A stretch of DNA of 64,000 bases, from NCBI GenBank assembly GCA_004565275.1, contig SDOX01000006.1, positions 1,316,075 through 1,380,074 on the forward strand. The letters run 5' to 3'. Shown here piece after piece: positions 31,762-43,696 of this stretch. Under the pieces are notes generated by a model. It was not told the origin of the DNA, did not search any database, and worked only from the letters and a program-made list of their open reading frames with translations. The position numbers were made by a program, and so were the translations under genes. Numbering within the stretch: the stretch's first letter is position 1; each line of letters begins with the position of its first letter. The stretch is from Nannochloropsis salina CCMP1776 (lineage: Eukaryota; Sar; Eustigmatophyceae; Eustigmatales; Monodopsidaceae).

Positions 31762-34700
31762 CAAAGCTTGCATGGACATAGACCTTTGCAACTGCGCCGT
31801 AGCAGTTATGGAATAAAATCTTACTCAGATCCTGGCAAGTATCTTCTTGGTGGCTTCCCTTCCAGCTTACATTCATTGATTTTTTCCAATAATACTGTAG
31901 GACCTCATGCGAGTACGCGTTTGATCGACATCTACAGCATTGTGGGTGCCATTTTTTGTATCGCCTCCCTGCTGGCAGCCGCCGCAGTGATATGGAAGGT
32001 AAGAAAGCCTTCGATGGGAGGAAAAGATGGGCAAGGAGACCGAGTACATTCGATGTTCATCACTCCATTCCTCTCTCACGCTGCATCTCGCTCCAATGGT
32101 TGATTTTCGTAGCTTGCAAGAAGACCCATGCTCTTATCGACGAGCGGGCGCTCGGTTACGCAGGGACCTCACAGGTAGGATTCAGGCGAAGACGTCATTG
32201 GAGCTTATGACCCGTGCACTCAAGGTTTCCATTAGTTATAGCGGGCTGTGTAGAGCGGGCTTGTGAGTGTTGGACGAGTCTTGACACGTCCCTGGTCTTT
32301 CAGAAAGCTTTGTCCGCCTTGATTGCCCTCTCCTCCCGGTAGTCTGCACACTGATCGCGGCCCCTGTAGGAAGTCGCTCCCTGTGTCGCTCCCTTCCGCG
32401 CGAAGGGGAAGAAGAGTCCTTCTGTGCGCGAAAATAGATAGAGAGTGGAGGGGCGGCTGACGGTGGGGCTGAGAAAAGCGTCCGAGGAAGCGAAGTCCAA
32501 TCCGATGTCTGCCATGAGCCTCTCTTATGACTACACCGCCTCTGTTCCCTCCTCCTTTCCCGCCCTTCCTTTCCCAGCATGAAACGCTTCATGGACTCCG
32601 TGGTGCTCGTCATGTCCGTTATCGACGTCGTCTTTGCTGCGGTCCTAGTCACCACCTTGATTGTGACATGGCGCCTTTGGTACTTCCAAGGTGAGCCTCC
32701 TCCTCGGCTACCCCCCGTCCCTATCCCTGCTTTCCTCTCCCTGCTCCTCGTTCATCTTTTTCGTTTCGTCCAGCAGCTGGCTTCCAATGTAGATGTTACT
32801 TCGGAGACAGATGCGGGTTTTGATTTCCCGGACCGTCGTCTTATCTCATTTCTCCCGTTCCTGTGCCTTCCCTCCTCCCCTCCTTCCATTTCGCTTCCCT
32901 CCCTCCTTTAGGCGTACAAAACCATTGGGTGTGGTGGGCCTTCGCGCAATTTTGCTGGCTTCCTCAGTTCTACCACTGTTACATCGCCTCGGTGTGTTTC
33001 AACTGGGTGGTTCGCAAGCATTCCGTCGCCCGCCTGCAGCGCGCTTTCCGCCCGTCCTTGGTGGGGATCGTGCTGGCCGTACTCCTACAGACGACACTGG
33101 CGCTCTCCCTCAATGGATGGGATACGAGAACGGGGGAATCCTTTATGCTGGCAAAGACGATCGCCTACATTGAATACCTAGGTGAGGGGATGAGCACTTT
33201 GCTTAGGGGGCACCACGTTTGAGTTGGAGGCATGTTGGAAGACAAGGGATGACGAGAGGAGAAGGGAGAGATATGTGCCATGGTTCCTACGCTCTCATCC
33301 TGATGGACCTTTCTTCCCTCCTTTCTTTCCCTCCCCCCATCCCCCTCGCGTTCCGACAGCCGTACATGTCTGTACGCAGATGACCCTTCTCTGGTTCTAC
33401 ATTCGCAGCTGCTGGTCTCTGGTCGGCCACCTCCGCGTTGGACAGCGCGTGAACAAGCCCTACCGGAAGATAGTCTGGCGGTTCATGAAGGTCCCTCTCC
33501 TCCCTCCCTTCTTTTCTCGCTCTCTCCCTCCCTCCCTCCCTTTGCCACCCTTTCCCGCCCTTCCTCCGCCAGTCTTGCTCGGGTTTAGATTCCTTCGAAG
33601 CTCATTTCTTCTTTTCACCCATTTAGATGTGCGCCATGAGCCTTATCGTGTGGTCTTTCTGGACAGCAGTTATGTTCATGTGAGTCTCCCTCCCTCCCGC
33701 TTCCACTCAGTCCTTTTGTTACTTCCCTCTGCCCCCCGCCTTTCCTCTTTCCTTCCATACTTCCCTTTCTCCTTCTCCTCCTGGTGTCCTGCGGCCTTCC
33801 ACCCCCATTCCCTTCCCTCTTTCCCCCTCTTTCAGTCATTTACCACTCGCCCTCCCTTTTTTCTGTCTTATTTTCTCCCTGCAGGTGGTACACGGTCTTT
33901 ACAACCCAGCTGGTGGTCATCATGTTCCTGACCCTGCCTGTCTGGATATATCCCTTCTTGGATGCCATGCTCATGGTTGGGAGGGAGGGAGGGAGGAAGG
34001 GAGGGAGGGAGAAACGGAGGAAATAAAGGGTCTGGCATGTGAAGTGCACGGCGTGTTTGGAGCGTTCCGCGGAGTTTGTCTTCCCTGACAAGTTCTGAGC
34101 CCCCCCACTATGTCTCGCCTTCCTCCTCGCTACTTTCCGCGCTTCAAGCCTCTCAAGCAACCCATGACATCGATTCCCTCTCCTCCTTACGCCCTTGTCC
34201 CCTCGCTCGCGTTTCATTTTCCTCAGGGGAACATCTTTGAGCTTTATCGCCGGGGTCCTAGTTCGGAGGAGCATCGACAACGAGGGCCCGTCACGGTGGC
34301 TTCAACATCCGGTAAGTCTCCTTCCCGTTCGCTGCTCCTTCTTCACTCCTTGTCCCATGGGGTTACCTTGGAATTCTCCCCAATCTACCTCCCTCTCCCA
34401 TCGTTTTCCCCTCCTCGTTATCGAACTCCTCTATATTCCTCTACTCACGACCCCCGTTTTCGCTTCCATGTCTCGTCGCACTTTTGTTTCTACGTGCCCC
34501 TTTGCGCTCCTTTGGTAGTGAAATGTTTAGAGTCACGCGCAGGGGCCTGGCGCGCATCGCAAGAAGGGCTGGGCCATTCGTCGTATGCTTTTCGTGGGAA
34601 AATAAGGAGGGAGGAAACGTCGGCATCGGAGGTAGGGCTCGGCAGAGGGGATGGAATGGCGAGAGTCGGGAATGAGGTGCCTGTAAAGGACGGCATTGTA

Positions 34701-37700
34701 GGATTAATGACGGGCTCGGGCGTCCTTCTCTGACAGCCTGATGGTGGCTTGTGCATCTAGTACCCCTCACGTCTCTCCCTCCCGTCGTCTGTCCCTCCCT
34801 TGTCTTCCAGCGAGGCGCTTCCACTGCCACCATTTTCACCAGCACCTTGAACTTGGGAGGTGTAAAAGATATTGCGCATCTAGGAGGGTCGCTTGAGGAG
34901 TGGCTGCCCCCTGATTACGACGTGTACTGTATCGGTGTACAGGTAGGGTAGGAGGGAAGGTGATGGTGATGCGAGAACGAGACTGGAGATGTTCGGGAGC
35001 ATGCGCAAAGATGGGGCATTTGGGTTGATATCTTTACTTGCTTTTCCTCCGTCCCGGCCCTTTTCCTTCGGGCAGGAATGCATCATCCTGGACGATCTTC
35101 GGCAGGCCCTCCACGAGCATTTGGGAGGCCCTTCGGAGTACACCATGTTTCAAGCGGACGTTGGGGCAGCCACCATGCTTTACGGTACCATTGCTTTGAC
35201 GGCCTTTGCGCGCGTTAGGTAGGGGGGAAGACCGGGGGGAGAAGGGGAGGGAGAGAAGAACGGAGGGAGGACGCACGTTATCTCAGGGCTTGGTGGCCGT
35301 GCCCTGCTGTGTTAGATATGTTCTTCTCTCAGCCTGGGGGTTGTCTCCCACTGGTCTCTCATCACGCGACAAGAGACACACGGCAACTCCTGATTCCCTG
35401 CGTCCGGTCCCTCCTTTCTTCAATCTTCCCTTTTCAGTGACGTGCAGCGGGGCGCTTTCTCGGCGATCGACGCCCTGACGTCCCGCGTCAAGAACGGCGT
35501 TAATCTGGTCGTGACCAAGACGGTAGGACAGGAGGATTGAAGAGGGTGCGAGGGAAACGATGTAGGAAATGAAAGGGGAAAGGGCATGGGGCACGAGATA
35601 GAGAGTCGGATATAGCATTGAGCGATGCTGCTTGACGGAGGGAACATATAGGAGGGAAAAAATCCCAAAAGGAACCAAGGGATTGATGGTTGTATCACAG
35701 TCTCGAAGGAAGATGAGAAGGGGACAAGCGGTCAAGAGAAAATAGGCGGCGTCTTTGTCTCATCTCACGCTGTGTCTTTTCAACTGTCTTCCTCTTGCCC
35801 CCCAAATCACAGGCTAATAAGGGCATGGTGGGGCTAGCTTTCCGGTATCACGATAGGTAAGTTTTCTTCCTTTCCTCTTCCTCTCTTTCCTGCAATCTTG
35901 TCTTTCTTCTCACGCATAACTTCTTCCCTTCTGTCGTCTAAGCCGCCCTTTTCTTAAGTCGCCACGTCGAGTGGAGACGTTTTTCACTGGTGTCTCTGTC
36001 GTTCCCCTGGCCTTTTGGGAGGATTTCTTCGCGCAGTTTATCATTTACTCCCTCCCTCCTCGTTTCCCTGGCTATCCCTCGTGGTCCAGCACCCTGGCCT
36101 TCGTCACAGCCCACTTTGCCTCCGACTCCGGGGGGAAGACCCGACTGAATCGTCGCAATGGAGACGCCTACGTCCTCCTTCGGGCCCTGAATCTGACGGA
36201 TACCGAGGAGGGATTCGATTTCCACCTCGAGCACCACCACACGGTGCGTATCAATCCTTTCGAATTCCTTGTCCCATCGCCTCTTTTGGCAATCTTTCAA
36301 CCTCCCGTACTCAGCTAGCTGATCGTGCCATTAAGCATCGCTCACCTCTTTCTTCGAACCTCCCTGGCAGTTCGTCATGGGTGACCTGAATTACCGCATG
36401 AAGACGGATGCCGCCTCCATGATCACTCGCATCGCCGCAGCTGCCACCAGAGCCAAGGGAATTTTGAAAGACCGTACGACCCTTGTCTTCCTCTTTCCTT
36501 TCTCCCGCTGGCCATATCTTTCTAGCCCTCTTTTCGTGTTTCGATGGCTCATACCCTTCTTCTCTCAAGGGGGCAACATTGGAGGGCCGGGCTGATTATA
36601 TCTTTTCCCACCGGTTTCCCCCCTTTCCTCCTCTTTTTTCATGCCTTCATACAGGCTCTTCCCAGACTTCCGATGCATTACAGCCTTCACTGCAGGGCTT
36701 GGGCTTTCTGGGGGAAGAAGAGGATCGGGATGGCCGCAATGTCCGGTTCGGGTTTCCCTCTTTTGACGAGAAGATGGAAGATGCCCCGTCCTCCCATCGC
36801 GACCTTGCCTTCACGCCGGCACCGCGGGAGGAAGTGGGGGTAGAGTGGAGGGAGGAGGGGCAGATGTCATGGGTGCGGGAGAAATACCTTCGCTTGTACC
36901 CGCGGGGCGCACCTGGCGACGGAGGGAGCAGGAGTCCATTAGGCTTGGTAAGCAAGGGTGGGAAGGAGGGAGAAATGGGGTTGGGAGAGGACGGAGGTGT
37001 TTTGCGCTTTGACCCTATGGTGGTCTTAGAATGCATGGGTACGCTGCAATTGTGAATCATCTTCCGGAGAAATACCAGGGTGACTTTTTCCGTAGTCCTT
37101 TCCCCGAGAAAGACTTCGTAAATTCCACGGTCGCTGAGATACTGCCTGTCTGTTCCATCCTCTAATTTCCACTTCCTTTCTGTCCCTTCCTCGATATTTC
37201 TCGTGGCAGCTCCTACGCCGCCGGTGGTCTTCCGGCTTGAGCGTCCTGTCAACGCAGCCCGAGGGATCCGTCGAGCGGCAGGGATCTTGCCAGGTGGGGG
37301 AAAGAGGAGGGAGGGAGGGAACGAGGGGAGGACGGCAGAGAGAGAGTATGTGACTGGGTAAGGCGCGGGGGTTTCTTTCACGTCCTCGCTTTGTGTCCCC
37401 TCACTTACCCTTGGTCTCGCTCGCATTCCCATCCACCTTCCCGTATTGCCTTCGACTCAGTTCCCACAGGAGGTGGAGAGAGACGAAGACATCCTGACGG
37501 ATTCCGATGAAGAGGAGGACAGCGGGGACGAATGGGAAGAGAAGGAGGATGAGGCAGGGGCGGGGGAGGCGGAGGGGGAGGTCCAAGAGCAGGAGGAGGA
37601 ACAGGAAAAGATGGAAGAGGAGGAGAAGCTGGAGGAAGTGGAGGAAGACGAGGAAGAGGAGGAGGTGGGGGACACGGTGGAGGACGAAGGATGGGATGCT

Positions 37701-40700
37701 GAGGAGACCAAGGAGGAAAGAGGTACGTGGTCTGGGAGATTGCTCCCTGTCCTCTTTGGCTTTCAATTTTGACCTCACCTCCCTCGCCACTCTTCCTATC
37801 ATGCGCCTTTGTCTGGTCTGACATTTCTCGTCCCCCTCCCTCCTTCCTCCCTCCCTGCCTCCCTTCCTTTCTTTTTCTGGGCCGTCCAGCCACGACTGAC
37901 ACCACAAAGACAAACCAGTCGCACGATGGCCTCTCCCAGCGCTCCCCGCATTGGCTCACGCTCAGAAACTCTCTCAGAGGTACAAATCTCGTCAAGGAAG
38001 GAGAAAGAGGGAGGGAGGGAGGGGGGAAGAGGGAGAGAGAGAGGGAGGGGGCTTCAGAGAGAAGGAAGCAGGATTGAGCCGCTGTAGTGAGGAGGCAGAA
38101 AGCAAACCGAAAAGCTATGTGTCGCGACGGGCAATCAGACTCTTGAGACCATGATCTCTTTCCTCTTGTCTTTGATTCCTACTTCCCTCTGCCCCCCGAT
38201 CCCAGGCATCAAGGCAAGTGACAAGAGTCCCCTCGCCTCCAAGGCTTCCCCACAAGATTTCCCGGTCTCGCCCTCCCGTCGCGCCATTCTCGGTCGTCGG
38301 TTTGGCTGGCCAGGGCGCAAGAGGGGAGCTGCCCGGGGAGGCGGCCACCATCGTCTGCGCAGACGCGAGAGGGAGGAGGACGGGAGGGAGGGAGGGAGGG
38401 AGGAAGAGGGGGAGGACGGGGAGACCTGCGGTGGGGAGACCTCTGGTTACTTCCCTCCAGACTCAGAAGCCAGCGGAGGCGACACCTCGGGCCCTACCTA
38501 CTCCTCCCTCCCGTCCGACCCGACCTCCTCCCCTCCTTCGCAAGCGGATCGACACCAAGGGCGGCGGCCGTCTTCTCCCTCAGAGGGGCACTCGTCTTCC
38601 GCCTCCGGGGGGAATGATGTCTTCGTCAGCGGATCTTACAGCAGCGGCGGTCACCGGGTGAGGGTAGGGGGCTCGTGGTCTGGGAACAGGGGGAAGGAAC
38701 TCATGTGCAGTCCCTCCACTGCGCGGAATTCCCTCTTCTACTCTCAGTTTGAGGGGGCAGTAGATAAGGAGGGAGCATGGGCACGAGCAAGCAAATTAGC
38801 TGAATAAATTGACAAGAAGTCATGCAAGCTTAATGAGACCCTGGACAACCCCCTCCCCTCACGTTTTTCCAGTCCCGGAGCTCGAGCAGCAATCACGTGG
38901 TCGTCTCGATCCCGCCCACCATCACCACGGCGCCCTCCCTCACGCCCTCGGAGGGGAAGAAATCCGACGGAGAGGGACGGCGTGGCCGGAAGCGAGGGAG
39001 CAAAAGGAGGCTGCGCTTGAAAAAAGTGAAGCCGCAGGTCAGTAAATAGGGAAATTGAGGAAGGGAGAGGGGGTTGGAGATGAGAAAGGGAGACATGCAC
39101 GAGATATTGGCGGAAGGGCCTGTCTTTATCGTTGATACATTGTCCCTCTCTTGTCCCGATGCTTGCATCTTGACACTAAAGCTTGACCGCGTTCTCACCA
39201 TGTTGCACGTGCCGGATGTCTTTGCGTGCTTGTACTTACCTTATATCCTGCGAAACTCCTCGTCAGCGCAAGGAGAAATCCCGGGTGGCGCACGCATGGA
39301 CGTGGGTGAGGGAATTGGATGAACTGCAGTGCGAGATGAAGGTGGGATGGGGGAGGAGGGAGGGGAGGGAGGGGAGGGAGGAGAGGAAGGAGGGGGCGGG
39401 CAGACGAGGGATAGGAAGGAAGGGTGACAAAAGGAAAGACGCGACACGGGCTTGAAGAGCGTATGTGTGCGCAAGATACGGTCATCTCATGCCTCAGCCC
39501 TGCCTCTCTCTCCTCAGGCGGGTCGGGTCTTTTCGGGGTTTTCCGAAGGGGAGATCGCCTTCCCGCCCTCCTTCCGCTGGCGTCGAGGGGCCATCGCCGG
39601 AGATTTCACGGACGAAGAGATGCTCGCGGCGAGCTATGTGCTGCAAAAGAAGGGGGACGGCCAGGTGGGGAGGGGGGGAGGGGGGGAGGGGGGGAGGGAG
39701 GGTGGAAGGGAGGGCGTTCGCAGAGGCGAGGCAATATTAGAGGGGCTGCGACGCATCGAAATTTCAGAGACCTGATTTTCATCCCAGCCGACTACCATCA
39801 TCTCAATCTCTTTCCTGTCTCCGCCCCTCGATTCCCATTCTATCCTCCCGCATGATTTTCCCACTCTCCCCCTGCCCTCCTCCGTCTCAGCGCGTCCCCT
39901 CCTACACGGATCGCATCCTCTTCCACTCCCTGGCCGACGTTCGGGGCTCCCTCTCCCTCGTCGCTTACGAATTGTGCGACGCCCTCACGGGCTCCGACCA
40001 TCGGCCCGTCTCCGCCGCGTTCGAGCTGAGACTGAACAAGAAGGTAGGTGCGAGGGAGGGAGGGAAGGAGGAGGGAAGGAGGGAGTGAGGGAAGAGAACG
40101 AGCCACGGGCGGGAGGGAGGGAGGAAAGAGAGAAAGTTGCTCGGTGGCTGTCCCCGGACCTCGTGCCGCTCACCACGGACGTTGCTTGCTTTCCCTCGTC
40201 CGTCCCTTCGCGCAATGTTCCCTCGCATTTCGACAGGTAATTGGCTTCAGGACTATGCCCTCGCTCAAAGGAGACAGTAGCAGCACCCTTCCCGTTTCCG
40301 GTCGCATGCAAGTCCCGCGGGGCTACCCAGCCGTCTCCTCTCTGGGCGCGGAGGGAGAGGAGATAGAAAGGGAGGAAGGGAAAGAGGAGGGCGGAAGGCA
40401 GATTCCGACCACACCGGCGCCTTTTTTGGGTGCTATCACCCCAGCCATCGAGGTAGGATGCTTCCCTCTCCCAAACGCGCCCCCAGTGCTGGTGTCTTTG
40501 CACCACGGACGAGCTCCTCTCCTTCTCTCTCTCCCTTCCCTTATTTCTCCCTGCAATGAATGGGGAAGTGGACACAGAGGCCTGTCCCTCCACTGGCCCG
40601 TCCTATATTTTCTACTTGGTCTTTTTCTCTATCCAGCCTCATCTCACTCACTTCCTTCCTACTCAGTACCCGACGGCCTCCGTGTGGAGCGTGCGCCTCT

Positions 40701-42837
40701 CCAACGCTTCCTACGATCCCATCAAGGACCTAGCCGCAAGAGAAGACACCGAAGGTCCGGTCGGCACAACGGTCAATGTAATGCACCCCAACTGCAAGGT
40801 AAATGATATGCCTCCTGTCTCTCTTGCTCCCGCTTGGTTACCCTATTTTTTTAGCTCGGATATTGTGTATTGCTCTCCACGTTCATCGAGACGCAAGTCT
40901 ATAGCACGTCATATTTCCTCTTCCCCTACTCCCTTTCTTCCCTTCTTCCAGGCCAATGCGGACTGGACGCTTACGATTCATTTCCCCTCCTTGTTGGAAG
41001 ACCCTTTCGCCCACGACCGAAAAATGCGACTACTCCAGGAGGCTATGCACGAGGGGGGAAGGGAGGCGGCAGTTTCAAGAGAGACGCTCAAGTCCCTGCT
41101 GCAGACACCACGGGTAACGAGCAAAAGGGGTTGGAGGGAGGAAAGGAGGGGGAGGGAAGGAGGGGAAAAAAAGGGGGAGGGAAACGCGAAAGTGGAGACA
41201 GGCGTCAGCATGGATAGCGAGGACGGAATGAGGATAGGGAGATAAGCGCCGGGCATCTCCACAACACAGTCCACACGACGCTTATTTTCCCTTCTCTCCT
41301 CCATTCCTTTCGTCCTCCGACTTCCTCCCTCTCCTTCGAAGCAGGATCATCTCCGACAGCAACAGCTCCAACTTCAGCGGGGGCTCTCCCTGACCCTTCC
41401 TCCTCCTCAGTGGGATGCAAAATGCCGTGCTTCTGGGGGCTCGATCATCGATGCTGCCGCCTTGGGTACTTCCTCCTGCCCCTCAGCCCTCTCTCCTTTT
41501 CACCTCTTTCCCTCCCCGTCGTGCTCTCTTCTTCTTCTAATCTGCCTCTCCTCTGAGCCTTTGCATCAATATATGTACAAGAATAGTAGCTTTTGCCGAG
41601 GGACTTTAGCATCGTCCCCTCCTCGCTTGTCCCTTCGTCTATCTGCTTCCCGTCCCAGCCTCATTCCTTCCGATCCCGCCTTTCACTCCTCGCCTTCTCC
41701 CTCTACAGGCACGGCATTTGGACAGGCAGCGGCTCTGACTACCCGCGCGCATCAAGCGGAATGGGGGCAGGTCTCTCAGCCCGAGGGTACCAGCTTTAAG
41801 GTAAAGAGTGGAGGAAAGAGATATTTTGGAAAGGAAATCAAGCAGGGAGCGAAAGCTTTGAAAGGGAGCGCTGAGAGACGTGAAAAGAGAAGAGCGACCA
41901 AGTGTGGGAAAAAGAGTAAGAGACTGGCAAAAGACTGACAGTGTGCCCCCTGTGCCGAAACTAATGTCCGAGCTACGTCCAAGCATTTGCCGAAATCCCG
42001 AATCTCCGAGGCGTCTCAACCCGCCCTCCCCCCCGACCCTCTCCTACCTTGCCTCCTCTTCCTTTCTCCTTCCACAGGTCCTGGTCCTTCCAGAAGTCTC
42101 CCGTCATGCATTGATTCGAGTGACAGACTCTCGGGGGAGAGAAGTCGGTCAAGGTGTCATGTGCCTGCGACAGGCTTTCCCCACCTCTGTCCGCTCTTCC
42201 TCGTCCTCCTCCTTCTCCCTCTCGGAGGGCGGCAAAGAGGAGGATGGTGGAGTGATGGGCGCTCCTGTACAAGCTCTTCGCCGTTTGGTGGGAGGGGACA
42301 GGGAGAAGGAGAAGAAGCGGCGCAAGGGAGGGGAGAAGAGGTAGGTGCAGACGACCGAGGGGTGGAAACGCCTGAGGTTTGGCATATCAAGCACGGTGGG
42401 GGCTCTCTTCCTTGCTTCCCTCAAAGACCCTGTTTCTGATTGCTTTCATTCCCTGGGGTACCTTCTTCTAATCCATCTGTCCATGTGCCTGTCTTCCTCG
42501 CAGATTGGAGGTGCCTCTGTCCCTTGGAGGTCGGGCGGCTGGAGTTCTTCGCCTCTCCATTCGTATTCATAAACGAGATTATGAGTATAATATGGCGGAG
42601 CAACAAAAAGGAGAAGAGGAGAAAGGAAGGCATGAGAACGGCGAGCAAAGCCGCAATCCTTGGAAATCAATGGCGGCTGCGATGGGGGGATGGTGGCATG
42701 GGGAAAAGAGGGCCCAGCAGGGATGGAATGAAGACGAGGGAGAGCAGAAGGAGATGGAGACGGGAGTGGAATCCGACAGCCCGCGAGCCACACCAGATGC
42801 TGCTGTCTATCATGAAGGAGGGAACCATGATATATGA
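31762..42837 (+). CDS. 7TM receptor fused to an inositol polyphosphate 5-phosphatase (GPCR-bigram)
   Basis: About 31 exons, roughly 1,618 residues from 31762; the true start lies upstream. Receptor exons: 31762-31998, 32113-32174, 32578-32690, 32912-33181, 33360-33490, 33627-33679, 33885-33975. They encode seven hydrophobic segments from IVGAIFCIASLLAAAAVIW to LVVIMFLTLPVWIYPFLDAM. Linker: 34227-34311, 34519-34631. Phosphatase part 1: 34811-34942, 35076-35218, 35438-35522, 35813-35856, 36090-36243, 36371-36473, with GVQ/EC (metal-binding QE), TAHFAS, RRNGDAY and VMGDLNYRM. Acidic insert: 36655-36947, 37210-37293, 37461-37722, 37890-37979, 38206-38657, 38873-39037. Phosphatase part 2: 39267-39341, 39518-39664, 39891-40043, with FPPSFRW, PSYTDRIL and GSDHRPV. 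C-terminus: 40237-40452, 40667-40798, 40952-41113, 41345-41465, 41709-41800, 42078-42340, 42504-42837, C2-like. All 5-phosphatase catalytic residues are present. Phases close except that exon 37210 has a more protein-like second frame. Confidence 0.85.
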
Positions 42838-43696
42838 AGGGATGCCGGCTCATTGCCAGACTCATATCGTCGGAAACAGGAGGGGGAAAGAGTGGGATGT
42901 AGGGGGAAAGGATGAGGGAAAGCAAAGCCGAGACGCAAGAAAATAGTGCGCCAGAATTTACTGGTGATGGAAATCTTAGAAATCTTAGGGTTTACATGAA
43001 AAATGATTTTGTGACGTAACCCCCACAATACCAACAAGTGATACATGTACGCCCGATAGCACATATTGTTCGTGTTGCCATGACTTTTGCAAACAAATAA
43101 CTAACCCTGATAGTGATGTACAGCGCGAAAATTGCTAAGAGAACCATTTTTCATATTATTACTTTATTCATCGCAAAAAAAGAGGGAAAACCTTGTCAGG
43201 ATTACCTCGATTTACGTAGTATGTGAAATATTTGACTAAGGATCATGTTCACAGGCACGTGCAGGGGCTTACTGCCCCATTCAGACAATGTCCACTCCAA
43301 ATCTCTACAAAGCGAGACTTTTGATGAGGCGCTCGGGGCATTTTGTGTGCCTCCGAGGAGATTTTACGTCGATTGCCATTGAAAATATTGAAAGCAGGAG
43401 GACAAGCCACGTGCGACGTACTCGCTCAAACGAGCATCTCCAAGGGCTTATCCCTTCTAAGACGACCTCCCTGGACTACCCAAACAAAAAATAAACTGCA
43501 CGCCTACGACTCCCAATCCAATTCTACAGAAGGGGGCTTTCCAGCAAGCTCTGTGCGTTTTCGAGGCGTGGATCATTTTCCCGAAAGCTTCGTGGTCCTC
43601 TGTGGCCGGTGGAAGGGGAAGCAAGCTCTGCCATAAAATAGCACATTTCCTCCTGTAGCACTCCCTCGCTCCGACCTTCCCATCGATAGCGGCAGA
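42838..43696. other. Intergenic region, receptor gene to CD36-like gene
   Basis: About 860 AT-richer nucleotides, presumed 3' flank and promoter. Short open frames near 43290-43640 lack splice support or domain content. Confidence 0.5.

Noticed and set aside
36090-36243. Upstream frame 35971-36089 as coding sequence in the phosphatase
   Set aside because: The acceptor before 36090 restores the phosphatase frame from the exon ending at 35856, while the upstream frame does not match the domain.
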